Assembly (NCBI GenBank): GCA_029202665.1
Contig: CP119326.1
Span: 1,860,001-1,924,000 of the forward strand
Direction of reading: 5' to 3'
Length of the DNA: 64,000 bases
DNA from: Candidatus Brevundimonas colombiensis
GTDB lineage: Bacteria > Pseudomonadota > Alphaproteobacteria > Caulobacterales > Caulobacteraceae
The stretch's first letter is position 1. Each line of letters opens with the position of its first letter. Under the pieces are notes generated by a model. The model saw only the letters and a program-made list of their open reading frames with translations, did no database searches and was not told where the DNA came from. Below are positions 57,344 to 64,000 of the stretch, one piece after another. Made by a program: the position numbers and the translations under genes.

Positions 57344-58711
57344 TCAGACGCTTTCGACGATGGAGACGGCGCCGGGCACGCGCACGATCGCCTTCAACCC
57401 CCCCAGATCGCTGCGGTCCAGGGTGACGTCGCCGCCATGGGCGCGCGCCACATCGCGGGCGATGGCCAGCCCCAGGCCGACGCCCTTGCGGTTCTGATTG
57501 CGCGATTCGTCCAGTCGCGAGAAGGGCCGGAAGGCCTCGTCGTACATGGCCTCGGGAATGCCGGGGCCGTCGTCCTCGACCACGACCTCCAGCCCCCCCG
57601 AAGCCAAGGCGCGCGCCGACAGCCGGACGTGCTCGCCATGCGAGGCGGCGTTGCCGGCCAGGTTCACAAGGGCGCGTTTGAACGCCAGGGGGCGCAAGGA
57701 GGCGGTCATGCCCTCGGGCACGACCACATCGACCACGGCGCCGGCGCGTCTGGCGTCCTCGGCCGCCGCCTTCAGCACGTCGGAGATGGAAATGGGCCTT
57801 GGCGGCTCGCCCGCCTCGCCGCGCGCGAAGTCCAAGTATTCGTCGATCATATGCTCCATCTCGTCCAGATCGCCACGCATGGCGGCCTGCCGCTTGAACG
57901 GCGGGGCCAGCGCCAGTTCGAGACGCAGACGGGTCAGAGGCGTCCTCAGGTCATGGCTGACGGAGGCGAGCAGGACGGTGCGCTGGTCGATATGGCGCTG
58001 GATGCGGTCGCGCATGGCCATGAAGGCGACGGCGGCGGCGCGGACCTCGCGCGCGCCGTGCGGCTTGAAACGCGGCACCGTCTCGCCGCGCCCGAAGGCC
58101 TCGGCCGCATCGGCCAGCCGCTCGATGGCCCGGACCTGATTGCGGATGAACAGGATGGCCACGCCCATCAGCAGCACCGTCGCGATGGTCAGCCACAGCA
58201 CGAAGATATGCGCCTGGGTCGCCACCGCCCGCTCGCGCGGGGCGATGATGCGAAGCACGCCCTGCGGCTCCTGCACCTGAATATCGACATAGGCGGGATA
58301 GCGGGTGGTGTCGAACCAGTAGGCGCGGTCCAGACGCGCACGCAGCGCCCGGTCCAGCACCCGGTCCACCACCCCGATGGGGCCGCGCCGCGTCTCGGTC
58401 GGCAGGGTGCGGCCTTCCTGAAGCACGATGGACAAGGACATGGAGCGTTCGGCCCGGTCGGCCAGCTTGTCCAGATTGGCCTGTGTGGGATCGTCCTCAT
58501 AGCTCTGCACCGCCCAGGCGATGTCGCCGGCAAGGCCCTCGGACAGGCGTGCAGTCACGGTCTGCCAGTGGGCGTCGAAGAACACCCAGGTCACCGCCAT
58601 CTGCATGACCAGCACCGGCAGGACGATGATCAGCAGCGACCGTCCCCACAGCGAGGTCGGCAGGCGCCGCTTCAGAAACCGCGGCCACAGATAGGCAGGC
58701 AGAAGCCGCAT
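57344..58711 (-). CDS. EnvZ-type sensor histidine kinase
   Basis: This 455-residue kinase pairs with the regulator upstream, 16 bases away. It has two transmembrane helices (about 25-45 and 168-190) around a periplasmic sensor domain of roughly 120 residues, then a HAMP linker. The H-box is SVSHDLRTPLTRLRLEL near residue 253. The N-box is RALVNLAGNAASHG, and the G-boxes are EDDGPGIP and GVGLGLAIARDVARAHGG. The signal is unknown; EnvZ-like kinases often sense envelope or osmotic state. Confidence 0.92.
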   Translation of the reverse strand: MRLLPAYLWPRFLKRRLPTSLWGRSLLIIVLPVLVMQMAVTWVFFDAHWQTVTARLSEGLAGDIAWAVQSYEDDPTQANLDKLADRAERSMSLSIVLQEGRTLPTETRRGPIGVVDRVLDRALRARLDRAYWFDTTRYPAYVDIQVQEPQGVLRIIAPRERAVATQAHIFVLWLTIATVLLMGVAILFIRNQVRAIERLADAAEAFGRGETVPRFKPHGAREVRAAAVAFMAMRDRIQRHIDQRTVLLASVSHDLRTPLTRLRLELALAPPFKRQAAMRGDLDEMEHMIDEYLDFARGEAGEPPRPISISDVLKAAAEDARRAGAVVDVVVPEGMTASLRPLAFKRALVNLAGNAASHGEHVRLSARALASGGLEVVVEDDGPGIPEAMYDEAFRPFSRLDESRNQNRKGVGLGLAIARDVARAHGGDVTLDRSDLGGLKAIVRVPGAVSIVESV

Positions 58712-58727
58712 GGCGTCGCGCGGCGCC

Positions 58728-59465
58728 TCAGTCGGGGGCCAGCATATAGCCGACGCCGCGCACGGTCTGCAGATAGCGGGGGTTCTTGGGATCGACCTCC
58801 AGCTTGCGGCGCAGGCGCGTCACCTGGACGTCCACGGCGCGGCCGGTGATGTCGGCGGTGTCGGGCGACAGGCTCATTCTCTCGACCGGGGCGTGGGCGT
58901 GAAGCGCCAGGGTCTTCAGCAGTTGCGCCTCGGCCTCGGTCAGGCGCTGGGGGGCGCCGTCGCGGGTCAGCTCCAGCCGCTCCATGTCGAAGACGGCGGC
59001 CCCCAGCTTGATTTCCTTGGGCCCGATCGGCTTGCCGCCCGTGCGGCGCAGGATGGCGTCGATGCGCAGCACCAGTTCGCGCGGTTCGAACGGCTTGGAC
59101 ATATAGTCGTCAGCGCCGCGCGACAGACCCTCGATCCGGTCCTCGGGGCCGCCGCGCGCGGTCAGCAGCAGGACCGGCGTCTTGGACAGTTCGGCCTTGC
59201 TTCGGACCCAGGAGGTCAGGTCCAGGCCGCTTTCGCCCGGCATCATGACATCCAGCACGACCAGGTCGAACTCGATCAGTTCCATCATCCGCTTGGCGGC
59301 GGCGGCGTGGGCGGCGCCGGTGACGCGATAGCCCTCGCGCGCCAGGAATTCCTTCAGCAACTCGCGAATGCGGTCGTCGTCGTCGACAATCAGCAGATGG
59401 CGACCGACGCCGGGGCCGGCGATAGGGCCCGAGCGGCCGTGCGGACGCGATTCCGTCATGCTCAT
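58728..59465 (-). CDS. OmpR-type response regulator
   Basis: This 245-residue regulator has a receiver domain with acidic pocket VDDDDR, phospho-Asp72 (VVLDVMMPGESG) and the Lys of DDYMSKPFEPRELV. A winged-helix OmpR/PhoB domain follows (LTEAEAQLLKTLALH, RAVDVQVTRLRRKLEVDP, ending RGVGYMLAPD). It is the first gene of the two-component operon. ATG 59459 is an equally good start. Confidence 0.93.
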   Translation of the reverse strand: MSMTESRPHGRSGPIAGPGVGRHLLIVDDDDRIRELLKEFLAREGYRVTGAAHAAAAKRMMELIEFDLVVLDVMMPGESGLDLTSWVRSKAELSKTPVLLLTARGGPEDRIEGLSRGADDYMSKPFEPRELVLRIDAILRRTGGKPIGPKEIKLGAAVFDMERLELTRDGAPQRLTEAEAQLLKTLALHAHAPVERMSLSPDTADITGRAVDVQVTRLRRKLEVDPKNPRYLQTVRGVGYMLAPD

Positions 59466-59547
59466 GCGACGTTTCCCCCGCTCCGGGCGTTGACCTGAAC
59501 GATTCGTGGGGCTCTAAGACCGTCAGTTTCGCGGGAGACGTATTTCA

Positions 59548-60426
59548 ATGGCCTTCGTTCCTTTCGACGATCGTGACGGCTGGATCTGGGTGAATGGCGA
59601 TTTCGTCCCCTGGAGGGAAGCGAAAACGCACGTTCTGACCCACGCCTTGCACTATGGCTCGTCGGTATTCGAGGGAGAGCGTATGTATGGCGGCGAAATC
59701 TTCAAGCTCACCCAGCATTCCGAGCGCCTGAAGCGGTCCGCGAACCTGCTCGATTTCGAGATACCCTACAGCGTCGCCGAAATCGACGCCCTGTGTAACG
59801 AAACCTGCGCCAAGAACGGTCTGACCGACTGCTACGTGCGTCCCGTCGCCTATCTGGGGGCGGAGCAGACCAGCGTTTCGGCCCTGAACAACAAGGTCCA
59901 TCTGGCCATCGCCGTGTGGGACTGGCCCAGCTATTTCGACCCCGAGGTCAAGGCGCGCGGTCTGAATCTGGAATGGTCCAAGTGGCGTCGCCCCGATCCG
60001 GCGACGGCGCCGACGACGGCCAAGGCGGCGGGCCTGTACATGATCTGCACCATGTCCAAGAACACGGCCGAGCGTAACGGCTTCGCCGACGCCCTGATGC
60101 TGGACTGGCGCGGCTATGTCGCCGAGGCGACCGGGGCCAACGTCTTCTTCGTCAAGGACGGCGTCCTCCACACGCCCAAGGTGGACCACATCCTGGACGG
60201 CATCACCCGCCAGACCGTCATCGAGATCGCCCAGTCCAAGGGCGTCGAGGTCGTGGTGCGCAACATCCTGCCGGAAGAACTGTCGGACTTCTCGGAATGC
60301 TTCCTGACGGGCACGGCCGTCGAGGTGACGCCGGTCGCCGAGGTGGGCGAGTATCGCTTCACCCCCGGCGCCCTGTCGCTGGACCTGATGGATCACTACG
60401 GCAAGCTGGTGCGCGGCCAACTGTAG
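59548..60426 (+). CDS. ilvE: Branched-chain amino acid aminotransferase
   Basis: This 292-residue PLP enzyme makes or degrades Leu, Ile and Val. The PLP Lys is Lys159 (TAPTTAKAAG). Other family parts are FVPFDDRDGWIWVNGDFVPW, the substrate loop LHYGSSVFEGERMY, EATGANVFFVKDG and LTGTAVEVTPVAEV. Its length fits fold-type IV transaminases of the IlvE branch. A terminator follows at once. Confidence 0.94.
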   Translation: MAFVPFDDRDGWIWVNGDFVPWREAKTHVLTHALHYGSSVFEGERMYGGEIFKLTQHSERLKRSANLLDFEIPYSVAEIDALCNETCAKNGLTDCYVRPVAYLGAEQTSVSALNNKVHLAIAVWDWPSYFDPEVKARGLNLEWSKWRRPDPATAPTTAKAAGLYMICTMSKNTAERNGFADALMLDWRGYVAEATGANVFFVKDGVLHTPKVDHILDGITRQTVIEIAQSKGVEVVVRNILPEELSDFSECFLTGTAVEVTPVAEVGEYRFTPGALSLDLMDHYGKLVRGQL

Positions 60427-60449
60427 GCTCAGGCGCCATGGCCTGATGA

Positions 60450-60478
60450 GGGCGGTCCCCTAAGGGGCCGCCCTTTTT
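60450..60478 (+). terminator. Rho-independent terminator after ilvE
   Basis: gggcgg-t-cccc pairs with gggg-ccgccc around a taa loop and is followed by ttttt, 24 bases after the stop. This is a textbook intrinsic terminator. Confidence 0.9.
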
Positions 60479-60558
60479 CGTTTCGCTTGCCAGCCGCGTC
60501 ACTTTGTCCTTGAAGCGAAGAAAGACCGGCGGGCGCGCCGGATAGGGGATCGTCTTTC

Positions 60559-61833
60559 ATGTTCAGCCTTCTGAACCTCCAGAGCCTTCTGGGGCTGGTC
60601 GTCATCGTCGCGGTCTGCTGGGCGATCTCGGAGAACCGGCGCGCCTTTCCCTGGCGGCTGACCCTGGGGGCCATCGCGGTTCAGGCGGGGCTGGTGCTGG
60701 CGCTGTTCGCCATTCCCGGGTCGCAGGGCGTGCTGGCGGCGGTGACGGGGGCGGTGGACGGGCTGGCGGTCGCCACGACCGAGGGCACCAAGTTCGTGTT
60801 CGGCTATCTGGCGGGCGGGGATCAGCCCTACGCCGTGGAGAATCAGGGCGCGCTGTTCACCTTCGCCTTTCAGGTTCTGCCGCTGATCCTGGTGATCTCG
60901 GCCCTGTCGGCCCTTTTGTGGCACTGGAAGATCCTGAAGTGGATCACGCTCGGCTTCGGTTTTCTGTTCCAGAAGACGATGGGCCTGGGCGGCGCCTCTG
61001 CCCTGGCGGTCGCGGCCAACATCTTCCTGGGCATGATCGAAAGCCCCATCGTCATTCGCGCCTATCTGGACAAGCTGACCCGGTCGGAAATCTTCCTGAT
61101 GATGGTGGTCGGCCTGGCCACCGTCGCCGGTTCGACGATGGTGGCCTATGCGACCATCCTGGCGCCGGTGCTGCCCAATGCGGCGGGCCACGTTCTGGTC
61201 GCCTCCATCGTCTCGGCGCCGGCCGGGGTGCTGCTGGCCCGGATCATCATTCCCGAGAAGGAAGGCATGGGCGGCGCGGTCGCCGACTATGACTCGGCGC
61301 TGAAATACGACAGCGCCATCGACGCCATCGTCAAGGGCACGTCGGACGGCCTGATGGTCGTGCTGAACATCTCGGCGGTGCTGATCGTTTTCGTGGCCTT
61401 CGTGGCCTTGGTCAACGTCATGCTGGGCGGCTTCGTGGTGTTTGACGCCCCGCTGACGGTCGAGCGGATGCTGGGCTGGATCTTCGCCCCCGTCGCCTGG
61501 CTGATCGGGGTGGAGTGGAAGGACGCCGACGTCGCCGGCTGGCTGCTTGGCGTCAAGCTGACCCTGACCGAGTTCGTGGCCTTCATCGACCTGGGCAAGG
61601 TTCCGGCCGGCGAGATGACCGAGCGGACGCGGATGCTGATGACCTACGCCCTGTGCGGCTTCGCCAACATCGGCTCGGTCGGCATCACGGTGACGGGTCT
61701 GTCGGTTCTGATGCCCGAGCGGCGCGAAGAGGTTCTGAGCATGATCTGGAAAGGTCTGTTCGCGGGCTTCCTGGCCACGTTGATGACCGCCGCCATCGTG
61801 GGCGCCTTGCCCGCGGCGGTGTTCGGGCGCTAG
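60559..61833 (+). CDS. Concentrative nucleoside transporter (NupC/CNT family)
   Basis: This 424-residue membrane protein has about ten hydrophobic segments. CNT motifs are ALFTFAFQVLPLILVISAL, a gate region with GGASALAVAANIFLGMIESP, and TYALCGFANIGSVGITVTGL. It probably imports nucleosides with a cation. The neighbouring genes give no pathway hint. Confidence 0.92.
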   Translation: MFSLLNLQSLLGLVVIVAVCWAISENRRAFPWRLTLGAIAVQAGLVLALFAIPGSQGVLAAVTGAVDGLAVATTEGTKFVFGYLAGGDQPYAVENQGALFTFAFQVLPLILVISALSALLWHWKILKWITLGFGFLFQKTMGLGGASALAVAANIFLGMIESPIVIRAYLDKLTRSEIFLMMVVGLATVAGSTMVAYATILAPVLPNAAGHVLVASIVSAPAGVLLARIIIPEKEGMGGAVADYDSALKYDSAIDAIVKGTSDGLMVVLNISAVLIVFVAFVALVNVMLGGFVVFDAPLTVERMLGWIFAPVAWLIGVEWKDADVAGWLLGVKLTLTEFVAFIDLGKVPAGEMTERTRMLMTYALCGFANIGSVGITVTGLSVLMPERREEVLSMIWKGLFAGFLATLMTAAIVGALPAAVFGR

Positions 61834-61870
61834 CGTTTCGCTTCGTCGTCATCGGCCATGAGAGTCGCCC

Positions 61871-62491
61871 ATGAAACTCTACACCTCCAACCGTGCGCCG
61901 AACCCGCGCCGGGTTCGTTGGGTCATGGCCGAGAAGGGCGTCTCTGACGTCGAGATGGTCGAGATCGACATCATGGCGGGCGAGCACAAGAAGCCCGCCT
62001 TCCGCGACCGCGTGGGCGTGCCCCACCTGCCGGCGCTGGAGCTGGACGATGGAACGATCCTGTCGGAATCCATCGCCATCTGCCGCTATCTGGAAGCGCT
62101 GCACCCCGAGCCGAATCTGTTCGGCCGCAATCCGCTGGAACAGGCCGAAGTCGAGATGTGGACGCGGCGATGCGAATTCTATCTGGCCACGCCGATCATG
62201 CTGAACGTGCGCCACACCCATCCGGCGCTGGCCGCGCTTGAGGCGACCCAGACGCCGCAGATCGCGCAATACAATCGCCTGTCGGCCGAACGGTTCATGA
62301 AGACGCTGGACGCCCATCTGGCGACACGCGACTTCCTGGCGCTGGACCGGTTCACCATCGCCGACATCGTGGGCGTGGTCGGCCTGGATTTCGCGCGCCT
62401 GGTCAAATACAGCCCGCCGTCCGAGTTCGAGCATCTGGCGCGCTGGCTGGAAACCTGCCGGGCGCGTCCGGCGGCCAAGGCGGGGGTCTGA
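61871..62491 (+). CDS. Glutathione S-transferase family protein
   Basis: This 206-residue protein has an N-terminal thioredoxin-like domain (MKLYTSNRAPNPRRVRWVMA) with the glutathione-binding LPALELDDGTILSESIAICRYLE. A helical C-terminal domain (FMKTLDAHLATRDFLALDRFTIADI) follows. The catalytic residue in the N-terminal turn could be Ser6 or Asn7. The substrate is unknown. Neighbours do not form a clear pathway. Confidence 0.9.
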   Translation: MKLYTSNRAPNPRRVRWVMAEKGVSDVEMVEIDIMAGEHKKPAFRDRVGVPHLPALELDDGTILSESIAICRYLEALHPEPNLFGRNPLEQAEVEMWTRRCEFYLATPIMLNVRHTHPALAALEATQTPQIAQYNRLSAERFMKTLDAHLATRDFLALDRFTIADIVGVVGLDFARLVKYSPPSEFEHLARWLETCRARPAAKAGV

Positions 62492-62498
62492 ACCGACC

Positions 62499-63137
62499 AT
62501 GCGCGCCCTGGCGCCCCCGCACCAGGCGCTGGCCCTGTCGCTGGCGGTGCTGGCCGGCTATGTCGACAGTCTGGGTTTCCTGCATCTGGGCGGGGTGTTC
62601 GTCTCCTTCATGAGCGGCAACTCCACCCGCCTGGCCGCCAGTCTGGCCGAGGGGCGATGGACGGCGGCCCTGGGCTTGGCCGGCATTCTGATCCTGTTCG
62701 TCATGGGGTCGTTCTGCGGCGCCCTGATCGCGCGGGGGCAGGAGGGGCGGTCGCGCAGCCGGGTTCTGGCGTTCGAGGGCGTGCTGCTGACGCTGGCGGC
62801 GGCGGCGGCCTGGATGGGCCACAAGCCCGTGGCCATCGGCCTGATGGTCATGGCGATGGCCGCCGAGAATTCGGTCTTTCTGCGTAATGGCGAGGTAGCC
62901 GTCAGCCTGACCTATATGACCGGCACGCTGGTCAAGCTGGGCCAGAGCCTGGCCGCCGCCGCGACGGGCGGCGACCGCCGGGCGTTCGGACCGTATGTGA
63001 TCCTGTGGCTGGGCCTGACCGGCGGGGCGGTCGTCGGCGCCCTGACGTTCGGACGGCTGGGGCTGGCGGCGTTGTGGCCAGCGGCCGCCTTCGCCTTCGT
63101 GCTGGCCGCCGCGACCCGGTTCAGCCGCGCGGCGTGA
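62499..63137 (+). CDS. DUF1275 (YoaK) family membrane protein
   Basis: This 212-residue protein has six or so hydrophobic segments. The family start is LALSLAVLAGYVDSLGFLHL, then GVFVSFMSGNSTRLAASLAE and a conserved YMTGTLVKLGQSLA. The function of the family is not established. It lies seven bases after the GST gene and converges with the thioesterase gene, overlapping its end by 17 bases. Confidence 0.88.
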   Translation: MRALAPPHQALALSLAVLAGYVDSLGFLHLGGVFVSFMSGNSTRLAASLAEGRWTAALGLAGILILFVMGSFCGALIARGQEGRSRSRVLAFEGVLLTLAAAAAWMGHKPVAIGLMVMAMAAENSVFLRNGEVAVSLTYMTGTLVKLGQSLAAAATGGDRRAFGPYVILWLGLTGGAVVGALTFGRLGLAALWPAAAFAFVLAAATRFSRAA

Positions 63138-63555
63138 ACTTTCGGATGACGCCCGAGAAGGTCATCAGCAGACGTTCGCCGGTGTTGATCTGACCCCGCA
63201 CGAAGATCAGGCTCTTGCCCGCCTTGGTCACCTGACCCGTGGCCTCGATCAACTCGCCCACGTAGCCGCCGTCGATGAAGGTGGAGTCCAGTTGCACGGT
63301 GACGCCCGAGGCGCCCTCCATCTCCTGATAGGCGATCTGGAACATGGCGATGTCGGCGAAGGTCATCAGACAGCCGCCGTGCATCCGGCCGCCGGCGTTC
63401 ATATGCTTCTGCTCGGCGCGGAAGGCGCAGCGCATGTCCCCGTCCGGGTCAGGCCGGCCGTAGAACGGGCCGACCACGGTGTCGAAGGTGTCGTGCAGAT
63501 CATAGGTCTGCCAGCCGGCGAACTCGCCCTCGGTGATGGTGATTTTCTTCGGCAT
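63121..63555 (-). CDS. PaaI-type hotdog-fold thioesterase
   Basis: This 144-residue protein shows the hotdog fold with the catalytic region NAGGRMHGGCLMTFADIAMF, followed by GVTVQLDSTFIDGGYVGELI and EATGQVTKAGKSLIFVRGQI. The family cleaves acyl-CoA thioesters, often phenylacetyl or medium-chain types. Its 3' end overlaps the DUF1275 gene on the other strand. The substrate cannot be told. Confidence 0.88.
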   Translation of the reverse strand: MPKKITITEGEFAGWQTYDLHDTFDTVVGPFYGRPDPDGDMRCAFRAEQKHMNAGGRMHGGCLMTFADIAMFQIAYQEMEGASGVTVQLDSTFIDGGYVGELIEATGQVTKAGKSLIFVRGQINTGERLLMTFSGVIRKFTPRG

Positions 63556-63602
63556 GCGGACAGGGCCTTACTTATGGGCGTGCGGTGCAGCATATAGGCG
63601 CA

Positions 63603-63908
63603 ATGAGCGATCCGATCGAAACCGCAATCCTGAATAAAATCGCCTCGCTGGAGCCGGGCAAGAGCATCGAGCCCGCAGAAGTGGCCAAGGCGCTACAGCC
63701 CGAACAGTGGCAACGCATGCTGCCCAAGGTGCGGGCCGCCGCCCTTGGCCTGATGCGCCAGGGCAAGCTGACCATCACCAAGAAGGGCAAGGCCGTCGAT
63801 CCCGACGACTTCAAGGGGGTCACGCGCCTGCGTCAGGCCACGCCGGAAGAGGTCGCCCTGGCGTTGAGCCGCCGTCCGCCTGCGGCGAACGACGAGATTG
63901 AGGACTAG
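63603..63908 (+). CDS. DUF3253 family protein
   Basis: This 101-residue protein starts at ATG 63603 (MSDPIETAILNKIAS); the frame is open 18 bases further but without support. It has a winged-helix layout: EPGKSIEPAEVAKALQPEQW, then PKVRAAALGLMRQGKLTITK and a beta wing KGKAVDPDDFKG ending in VTRLRQA. This matches DUF3253. The function is unknown; the fold suggests nucleic-acid binding. Confidence 0.85.
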   Translation: MSDPIETAILNKIASLEPGKSIEPAEVAKALQPEQWQRMLPKVRAAALGLMRQGKLTITKKGKAVDPDDFKGVTRLRQATPEEVALALSRRPPAANDEIED

Positions 63909-63918
63909 ACTTCCCGCT

Positions 63919-63943
63919 CATCCCCGCGAAGGCGGGGACCCAG
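63919..63943. repeat. Alphaproteobacterial intergenic palindrome
   Basis: CCCCGC and GCGGGG flank a GAAG loop inside catccccgcgaa...acccag, a wording seen between genes in many Alphaproteobacteria. It lies between two converging genes and may act as a terminator. Confidence 0.6.
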
Positions 63944-63948
63944 TCTTT

Positions 63949-64000
63949 TCATGAGGCATGGCGTTTGGGATCGATATCGCTGAAATCGGCGAAGCCGAAC
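63949..64000 (-). CDS. 3' end of a further leftward gene (partial)
   Basis: Reading leftward, an open frame enters from the right edge with the residues FGFADFSDIDPKRHAS and stops at 63949-63951. Only 16 codons are visible, so the gene cannot be identified. It converges on the DUF3253 gene, with the palindrome between them. Confidence 0.35.
   Translation of the reverse strand, partial: FGFADFSDIDPKRHAS

Noticed and set aside
63919..63943. CRISPR repeat
   Set aside because: It is a single palindrome with no spacers or cas genes. It fits a dispersed intergenic repeat.

Overview
The window is high-GC alphaproteobacterial DNA. It most resembles Caulobacteraceae, probably Brevundimonas or a close relative. 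The grounds are a CcrM-type cell-cycle methyltransferase, a murC-murB-ddl-ftsQ-ftsA-ftsZ-lpxC division cluster, an FtsZ with a long C-terminal linker, a large TonB-dependent receptor and frequent GTG/TTG starts. The genus is inferred from gene content and order; no database search was made.

Positions 1 to about 25,236 are the right part of a transposable (Mu-like) prophage, almost all on the + strand. The left end, transposase and repressor lie outside the window. In order: the end of the early region (GemA, Mor-type activator), a lysis cassette (membrane-anchored endolysin, i-spanin, o-spanin lipoprotein), the Mu-type packaging and head genes (gp25, gp26, small and large terminase, portal, MuF, protease/scaffold, cement protein, major head protein T, gp36, G, gp37), then a P2-type contractile tail (V, W, J, I, fibre, fibre chaperone, sheath FI, tube FII, E and frameshifted E', tape measure T, U, X, D). 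Two genes look like cargo: a 109-codon gene on the opposite strand between head genes, and a membrane-anchored coiled-coil gene at the right end. The MuF protein carries an extra C-terminal domain resembling the nuclease toxins fused to MuF proteins, and the opposite-strand gene lies directly behind it. This is the best candidate for an undescribed system here. A 30-bp palindromic element occurs twice, before the lysis operon and before the head operon.

Positions 25.3-31.1 kb are chromosomal and on the - strand: dciA, two DsbA-like thiol oxidoreductases, smc and a small exported protein coupled to smc. mutY diverges from dciA across only 21 bp and is followed by a BrnT/BrnA toxin-antitoxin pair. 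Then, on the - strand, come a glycogen-debranching-type glycosidase, a family-4 glycosyltransferase, ccrM and catalase katE. From 39.8 kb the late part of the division/cell-wall cluster reads rightward: murC, murB, ddl, ftsQ, ftsA, an AT-richer TonB-dependent receptor, ftsZ and lpxC.

Positions 52-64 kb hold housekeeping genes. On the - strand are pgeF, a MidA/NDUFAF7-type methyltransferase and lgt. A ubiK-like gene, ybjN and proC read rightward. An OmpR/EnvZ-type two-component system reads leftward. ilvE, a CNT-type nucleoside transporter, a glutathione S-transferase and a DUF1275 membrane protein follow, then a PaaI-type thioesterase on the - strand and a DUF3253 gene. GANTC sites, the CcrM target, lie in the intergenic regions of ccrM, ddl, ftsZ and ybjN, with three in 63 bp before ybjN. 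No rRNA, tRNA, CRISPR array or insertion sequence was seen, and no stretch above 300 bases lacks a gene.
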